Positions 59,287-64,000 of a DNA stretch of 64,000 nt are shown one piece after another. Positions within the stretch are counted from its first letter, which is position 1. Each line of letters starts with the position of its first letter. Location of the stretch: NCBI RefSeq assembly GCF_013284035.1, contig NZ_CP054141.1, positions 1,116,001 to 1,180,000 of the forward strand, given 5' to 3'. The notes under the pieces were generated by a model, which saw only the letters and a list, made by a program, of their open reading frames with translations, searched no databases and was not told the DNA's origin. Source of the DNA: Flavobacterium sp. M31R6 (GTDB lineage: Bacteria; Bacteroidota; Bacteroidia; Flavobacteriales; Flavobacteriaceae). The position numbers and the translations under genes were made by a program.

Positions 59287-61023
59287 TTACAACTGATAAA
59301 TTATGGCTTCATAAGGTCGCAATTCTTTAGATGTTGATGGAGTAGAATAATTGTTCATTAACACTTTAGCTGTCTTGAGATTGATTCCTGTTTTTGCAGA
59401 AGCATTTTTAGAAGTGAAATTCAAAAGGATTAGCAATTTTTCGCCATTTAATTCTCTAGTATAACCAAAGATAGCAAGATTGTTTTCGTCTACCAATTCA
59501 AATTTACCATAAATCAAGGTGGGTTCCTTTTTACGTAATTGAACTAATTTTTTAAAATAATTCAATGTCGAATTAGGATCCTTTTCTTGTTGGGCAGCAT
59601 TTACGATAGTATAATTTGGATTGACTTTAAGCCAAGGTGTTCCAGTTGTAAAACCTGCATTTTGTTTCGAATCCCATTGAAAAGGAGTTCTTCCGTTTTC
59701 TCTGGATGTTTGTTTTTGCTCTTCTAAAAAAGCCTTCAAATCACCGCCTTTATTTTTTAATGCAATATATTTATTGCGGGTGTCAAGGTCGTGGTAATCG
59801 TCAATATTATCGAAACGTATATTGTCCATTCCTAACTCATCACCGTAATAATAATAGGGAGTTCCTCTCATTGTCATTAAAAAAGTGGAAAGCATTTTGG
59901 ATGAAATTGCTCTAAATTCGGGTGAATCATTGCCAAATTTACTCACCATTCTCGGTTGATCATGATTGGCAAGAAAAATTGCCAACCAACCTTTGTCTTT
60001 AAATTCTTGGTCGTATCGAGAAAAAATAGCTTTGTATTTGACCAGCCCAAAATCACTTAAATGTTTTCCAATATCTACACTTTCAAAATGATAGGCCATA
60101 TTTAATTCTTTTCGAGCAGGATCAACAAAAAGCATGGCGTCGTCGGGAGAACTTCCAGCACCTTCGGCAACGGTCATAATATCGTATTTGCTAAAAACTT
60201 CTTTATTCATTTCTTGCAAATAATCATGTAAATGGGGTCCTACTCCGTAGTATTTTATAATGTCTTTTTCATATCCTTTTGGTAGTTCTGGCCAAGTAGT
60301 GTCTTTGGCAGCAAACTGAAAAGCATCCATTCTAAATCCATCGATGCCTTTATCCAGCCACCAACGCATCATATCATAAATGTCTTCTCGGACTTTTGGA
60401 TTCTCCCAGTTGAGGTCGGGTTGTTTTTGTGAAAAATAATGAAGGTAATACGAATTGGTTGGAGCATCGTATTTCCAAGCATCACTATTTACATCGAAAA
60501 AGCTCCATCTATAAGGAGGTTTTCCTTTTTCGGCTGGCCACCAATGGTAATAATCTCGGTATTTATTGTCTCTCGAACTTCTGGATTGTTTGAACCATTC
60601 GTGTTCATCACTGCTATGATTTACCACTAAATCCATTATGAGTTTAATGCCACGTTTGTGCATTTCTTTCAATAAAAGATCAAAATCTTGCATGGTTCCA
60701 AAGTCCTTCATAATGGCTCTGTAATCACTAATGTCATAGCCGTTATCGTCGTTTGGCGAGGCATAAATAGGATTGAGCCAAACCGCATCAATTCCTAGAC
60801 TTTTTACATAATCCAGTTTGGAAATAATCCCTTTCAAATCACCAACGCCATCTCCGTCACTATCCTTAAAACTGCGTGGATAGATTTGATACACTACAGC
60901 TTCTTTCCACCATTTTGTGTCTACGTCTTTCAATAGTAGCGTCTTATTGTTTTGAGCAGTAAGAGTAGCAGATGAGATTAAGATTAAACCTACGTATAAA
61001 AATAAAAAGTGATTTAACTTCAT
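59287..61023 (-). CDS. GH13 alpha-glucosidase, exported paralogue
   Basis: A 578-residue GH13 enzyme from ATG 61023, with a signal peptide (FLFLYVGLILISSATLTAQ). Longer frames overlapping the upstream gene are unlikely starts. It keeps IYQIYPRSFKDSDGDGVGDL, QPDLNW, the nucleophile Asp in GFRMDAFQF, acid/base Glu in VAEGAGS and NHDQPRM. Ala after the nucleophile suggests alpha-1,4-type specificity, as in the 57556 paralogue, its closest relative. It should act in the periplasm or on the surface. It begins 13 bases after the stop of the 61037 gene. Confidence 0.92.
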   Translation of the reverse strand: MKLNHFLFLYVGLILISSATLTAQNNKTLLLKDVDTKWWKEAVVYQIYPRSFKDSDGDGVGDLKGIISKLDYVKSLGIDAVWLNPIYASPNDDNGYDISDYRAIMKDFGTMQDFDLLLKEMHKRGIKLIMDLVVNHSSDEHEWFKQSRSSRDNKYRDYYHWWPAEKGKPPYRWSFFDVNSDAWKYDAPTNSYYLHYFSQKQPDLNWENPKVREDIYDMMRWWLDKGIDGFRMDAFQFAAKDTTWPELPKGYEKDIIKYYGVGPHLHDYLQEMNKEVFSKYDIMTVAEGAGSSPDDAMLFVDPARKELNMAYHFESVDIGKHLSDFGLVKYKAIFSRYDQEFKDKGWLAIFLANHDQPRMVSKFGNDSPEFRAISSKMLSTFLMTMRGTPYYYYGDELGMDNIRFDNIDDYHDLDTRNKYIALKNKGGDLKAFLEEQKQTSRENGRTPFQWDSKQNAGFTTGTPWLKVNPNYTIVNAAQQEKDPNSTLNYFKKLVQLRKKEPTLIYGKFELVDENNLAIFGYTRELNGEKLLILLNFTSKNASAKTGINLKTAKVLMNNYSTPSTSKELRPYEAIIYQL

Positions 61024-61036
61024 GTTTACTTTAGTT

Positions 61037-62800
61037 TTAAAGTTGGTAAAGTATCGCTTCATACGGTCTAAGTTCTCCCGTTTTTGATGGCGTTGCATAA
61101 TTGTTGATTAAAACTTTGGCTTTCGAGATGTTGATTCCAGTATTTGCGGAAGCATTTTTAGCGCTAAAATTCAATAGTACCAATACTTTCTTGCCATCCA
61201 ATTCTCTGGTGTAGGCATATACATTTGGATTGTCTTTGTCCAAAAGTGTATATTTTCCATAAACCAGCACAGGATTATTTTTACGAAGTTTGACCATTTT
61301 TCTAAAATAATTCAACACCGAGTTGGGGTCTTTATCTTGCGCTTCAGCATTCAAAGTAATGTGATTGTCATTTACTTTTATCCAAGGAGTTCCTGTCGTG
61401 AATCCACCATTTGCGGAAGCATTCCATTGAAAAGGCGTTCTTCCGTTGTCTCTGGCTCCACCGGTTTTTTGATCTTCAATGAATTGTTTTAAATCGCCGC
61501 CTGCATTTTTTACTTTTTCGTATTCAGCAAAAACTTCAATATCACGATAATCTTCAATTTTGTCAAACTTGGCATTTACCATTCCTATTTCATCTCCGTT
61601 ATAATAATAAGGAGTTCCTCTCATTGATAGTAAAAAGGTAGTCAGCAATTTAGAGGAATAATCATGAAATTCAGGAGAATCATTTCCCCATCTTGTTGCC
61701 ATTCTAGGTTGATCGTGATTGCCTAAATAGATGGTTCCCCAACCTTTGGTTTGGTAAACGGCATCCCAGTCTGAATAGATTTTTTTGAAATCGACTAAAG
61801 AATATGGCCCTGCTTTTTTGAAATAGCCAGGAACGTAACCTAAATTGGTTCCTTCAAAATGGTAACCCATATTCAATTCTTTTCTGTCGGCATCCACAAA
61901 ATTCAACGCTGTTGATGTTAGCATTCCGGCACCTTCGGCCAATGACATGCAATCGTATTTACTCAAAACTTCACGATTCATTTCTTGAAGGTATTCGTGT
62001 AAATGCGGCCCGCTTCCCATATAAACGTCCCAACGGCCATGATAGTTTTTGTCTAATTCTGCTTGAGTGATTACTGGAAAACTTGGATCTTTGGAAATAA
62101 AAGGAATCACATCCATTCTAAATCCATCAATACCTTTGTCCAGCCACCAACGCATCATACTGTAGATTTCTTGTCTTACTTTTGGATTTTCCCAATTCAA
62201 ATCGGGTTGTTTGAAATTGAAATAATGAAGGTAATAAGAGTCGGTGGTTTTGTCATATCTCCAACCACTTCCATCGGCTTCAAAAGCTCCTGGGCGAAAC
62301 GCTGGTTTTCCTTTTTCTGCCGGCCACCAATGGTAGTAATCTCGGTATGGATTGTCACGAGATTTACGGCTTTCTTGGAACCATTTGTGTTCGTCACTAC
62401 TGTGATTTACAACTAAATCCATGACTAATTTGATGCCTCGTTCATGCATTCCTTTTAACAAAGCATCAAAATCCTGCATTGTGCCAAATTCTTTCATAAT
62501 ATTTTGATAATCGGAAATATCATAACCGTTATCTGCATTTGGAGAACTGTAAATTGGATTCAGCCAAATGATATCGACACCCAAACTTTTTAAGTAGTCC
62601 AGTTTGGAAATAATTCCTTTCAAATCGCCTACGCCGTCACCATCAGAGTCTTTGAAACTGCGCGGGTAAATCTGGTAAACGACCGCTTCTTTCCACCATT
62701 TTCTGTCAATAGGAGCTTTTTTTTCTTGAGCTGTCATAGTATTGCAAAAGATATTAATTAGTGTAATTAATACGAGCGAAATTGTGATGTTCTTTTTCAT
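61037..62800 (-). CDS. GH13 alpha-glucosidase, exported, isomaltase-like paralogue
   Basis: A 587-residue GH13 enzyme with a signal peptide (MKKNITISLVLITLINIFC, cut before QEKK). Motifs are complete: IYQIYPRSFKDSDGDGVGDL, QPDLNW, nucleophile Asp in GFRMDVIPF (about 229), acid/base Glu in LAEGAGM and NHDQPRM. Val after the nucleophile is the residue associated with alpha-1,6 specificity (isomaltase, oligo-1,6-glucosidase), whereas the two downstream paralogues have Ala. It has an extra loop (KNYHGRWDVYMGSGPH region) compared with them. It lies 12 bases after the kinase gene, third in the operon. Confidence 0.93.
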   Translation of the reverse strand: MKKNITISLVLITLINIFCNTMTAQEKKAPIDRKWWKEAVVYQIYPRSFKDSDGDGVGDLKGIISKLDYLKSLGVDIIWLNPIYSSPNADNGYDISDYQNIMKEFGTMQDFDALLKGMHERGIKLVMDLVVNHSSDEHKWFQESRKSRDNPYRDYYHWWPAEKGKPAFRPGAFEADGSGWRYDKTTDSYYLHYFNFKQPDLNWENPKVRQEIYSMMRWWLDKGIDGFRMDVIPFISKDPSFPVITQAELDKNYHGRWDVYMGSGPHLHEYLQEMNREVLSKYDCMSLAEGAGMLTSTALNFVDADRKELNMGYHFEGTNLGYVPGYFKKAGPYSLVDFKKIYSDWDAVYQTKGWGTIYLGNHDQPRMATRWGNDSPEFHDYSSKLLTTFLLSMRGTPYYYNGDEIGMVNAKFDKIEDYRDIEVFAEYEKVKNAGGDLKQFIEDQKTGGARDNGRTPFQWNASANGGFTTGTPWIKVNDNHITLNAEAQDKDPNSVLNYFRKMVKLRKNNPVLVYGKYTLLDKDNPNVYAYTRELDGKKVLVLLNFSAKNASANTGINISKAKVLINNYATPSKTGELRPYEAILYQL

Positions 62801-62812
62801 TTTAGTTGTTGT

Positions 62813-63721
62813 TTATTTTTTTATTGGATTCATAAAAGAATCTATAGTTGACTCGTTGATTTTAGGATTGGCTCCTTCTTTTTGTGCTACTAATGCCCCG
62901 ATGGCGCAAGCAAAATCGATAGCTTTTTGCGGGTCTTCTTTGGCTAATAATTTACTTAAAAGGCCAGCCAAAAAGGAATCACCAGCTCCAACAGTATCAG
63001 CCACTTTTATTTTGTAACCACTATTGTAATAGAATTGATTGTTATAATACAAAACGGCTCCATGATTACCCTTGGTCACGCAAATATGTTTGGTGTTGGT
63101 TTGTTCGGCCATAAAAAGAATGTTTTGTTCCAATGAATGAAAGGGTGATTGTAGATAATCACTGATTTCATAAATTTCATCATCATTGAATTTTATAAAA
63201 TCGGCTTCATGCATCAGATGATTGAGTACTTCTTTAGTATAAAATGGTGCTCGTAAATTGACATCAAAAACAGTGTATTTTGCATAATTTATTAATTCAA
63301 ATAAAGTGTTTTTCGAAATGGCATCTCTACATACTAAACTGCCAAAAACCAATGCGTCAGCTTTTTTCACAATAATTTCGTCTTCTAGTGTGCCAATAAT
63401 TTTATCCCAAGCAGCAGGATAATTAATGGTGTACGAAGCGGAACCTTTTTCGTTTAATTCTACAATGACTTCGCCTGTTTTTAGATTTTCATCAACTTGT
63501 ATGGAATCCGAATTTACCTTGTGGTCTTTAATATATTCTAGCAATTCTTTTCCTATTTCGTCATTTCCTATTCGGCTTATTATTTGAGATTGTATTCCCA
63601 ATGAAGCCAGTCGAATAGCCACGTTTAATGGAGCTCCTCCTATTTTTTTATGAGTTGGAAAAACGTCAAACAAGACTTCTCCAAAACATACCACACTGAT
63701 TTTTTGATTTGTTGCTTTCAT
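62813..63721 (-). CDS. PfkB-family sugar kinase, probably fructokinase
   Basis: A 302-residue PfkB carbohydrate kinase. The substrate side is VVCFGEVLFDVFPTHKKIGGAPLNVA (GGAPLNVA is the fructokinase-type start), and the C-terminal signature is DTVGAGDSFLAGLLSKLL with the catalytic Asp in GAGD. With a sugar porter and GH13 enzymes it fits phosphorylation of fructose or another hexose freed from an alpha-glucoside. Its ATG overlaps the TGA of the transporter gene (ATGA), so translation is coupled. Confidence 0.9.
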   Translation of the reverse strand: MKATNQKISVVCFGEVLFDVFPTHKKIGGAPLNVAIRLASLGIQSQIISRIGNDEIGKELLEYIKDHKVNSDSIQVDENLKTGEVIVELNEKGSASYTINYPAAWDKIIGTLEDEIIVKKADALVFGSLVCRDAISKNTLFELINYAKYTVFDVNLRAPFYTKEVLNHLMHEADFIKFNDDEIYEISDYLQSPFHSLEQNILFMAEQTNTKHICVTKGNHGAVLYYNNQFYYNSGYKIKVADTVGAGDSFLAGLLSKLLAKEDPQKAIDFACAIGALVAQKEGANPKINESTIDSFMNPIKK

Positions 63722-64000
63722 TCGGTTATCATTTTTAGTTCTAATTCTTCAAGTGATAATCCTTTGGTTTCGGGCATCATAAACAAAACGAATACCAATT
63801 GCAATACCATCATAAAAGCAAAAAACGCAAAAATAGGCCAAGGATTTTCGTGAAATAAATCAATAACCACTGGGCCAAGTAAAGTAATTAATGCAGCAAA
63901 AATCCAATGAATACTGGTGCCGAAAGATTGCCCGCGAGCACGAACGGTATTTGGAAATATTTCGGATATAAAAACCCAAATTACAGCTCCTTGACCAATT
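63718..64000 (-). CDS. Sugar-porter MFS transporter, C-terminal part (cut by window edge)
   Basis: The last 93 codons read IGQGAVIWVFISEIFPN, VRARGQSFG, two membrane helices and PETKGLSLEELE, which is the diagnostic end of the sugar-porter family (MFS). The PETKG motif and the R-A-R-G-Q segment are both present. It is a proton-coupled or facilitative sugar importer of the inner membrane. The stop TGA (63718-63720) overlaps the kinase ATG. The N-terminus and the operon promoter lie outside the window. Confidence 0.9.
   Translation of the reverse strand, partial: IGQGAVIWVFISEIFPNTVRARGQSFGTSIHWIFAALITLLGPVVIDLFHENPWPIFAFFAFMMVLQLVFVLFMMPETKGLSLEELELKMITE

Noticed and set aside
61024..61098. 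Longer start of the second GH13 gene overlapping the previous gene
   Set aside because: The added residues are charged, would precede and spoil a clean signal peptide, and overlap the end of the upstream gene; ATG 61023 is better.

Overview
The window looks like a chromosomal stretch of a Flavobacterium-type member of the Bacteroidota. The evidence is AT-rich DNA, promoters with the phylum's TTG-N(about 19)-TAnnTTTG pattern (before rplM, the tRNA, actA and others), weak or absent Shine-Dalgarno sequences, an alternative complex III/cytochrome oxidase cluster, and a giant adhesin with a type IX secretion (T9SS) type B C-terminus beside a PorP/SprF-like protein. I see no prophage, insertion sequence, CRISPR array or rRNA.

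Layout. 1-5000: the 5' end of rplM (minus), a LacI-family regulator, a small tail-anchored-looking protein and polA. 5100-8000: a two-component system flanked by two paralogous small, exported, lysine-rich proteins whose promoters carry the same tandem 11-bp-period repeat. 8096-13735: a membrane metallophosphoesterase, a cysteine-less thioredoxin, a NodB-type deacetylase and a large DUF2723 membrane protein. 13998-21413: tRNA-Gln, a tandem universal stress protein, the rimP-nusA-infB operon behind a terminator-like leader hairpin, an MTA/SAH nucleosidase and a SPOR-domain protein. 21632-33017: actA-actB-actC-actD-actE-actF followed by cytochrome c oxidase subunits II and I, a complete quinol-to-oxygen electron path. 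33100-35170: ruvB and queG, the latter with no normal start codon. 35406-50108: a 3925-residue T9SS adhesin with three internal repeat arrays (6 x 88, 10 x 79 and 6 x 108 residues), then a PorP/SprF-like protein and an OmpA-family protein. 50176-52304: two tandem LacI regulators. 52764-56460: an operon of two predicted outer-membrane barrels and a PAP2/vanadium-haloperoxidase-like lipoprotein. 56821-57372: an unknown membrane-anchored protein. 57556-64000: a sugar operon on the minus strand, in transcription order sugar-porter MFS (partial), fructokinase-like kinase and three GH13 glucosidases.

How genes work together. The Act and Cox proteins should form a respiratory chain from menaquinol to oxygen. 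Adhesin, PorP/SprF and OmpA proteins are arranged like a cognate secretion/anchoring unit. The GH13-kinase-transporter operon suggests use of a glucose/fructose-containing alpha-glucoside, with the three LacI regulators as candidate controllers (inference).

The least expected signals are: (i) the response regulator's probable operator, repeated with identical geometry before both basic exported peptides; (ii) a dispersed repeat with conserved edges and an unrelated palindromic core in each copy (20061-20154 and 34137-34208); (iii) higher-order units visible inside the adhesin arrays, recording two-repeat and three-repeat duplications; (iv) an ATA codon where queG should start; and (v) a perfect 9-bp terminator hairpin in the rimP-nusA-infB leader. 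All functional calls are from reading the sequence; no database search was run.
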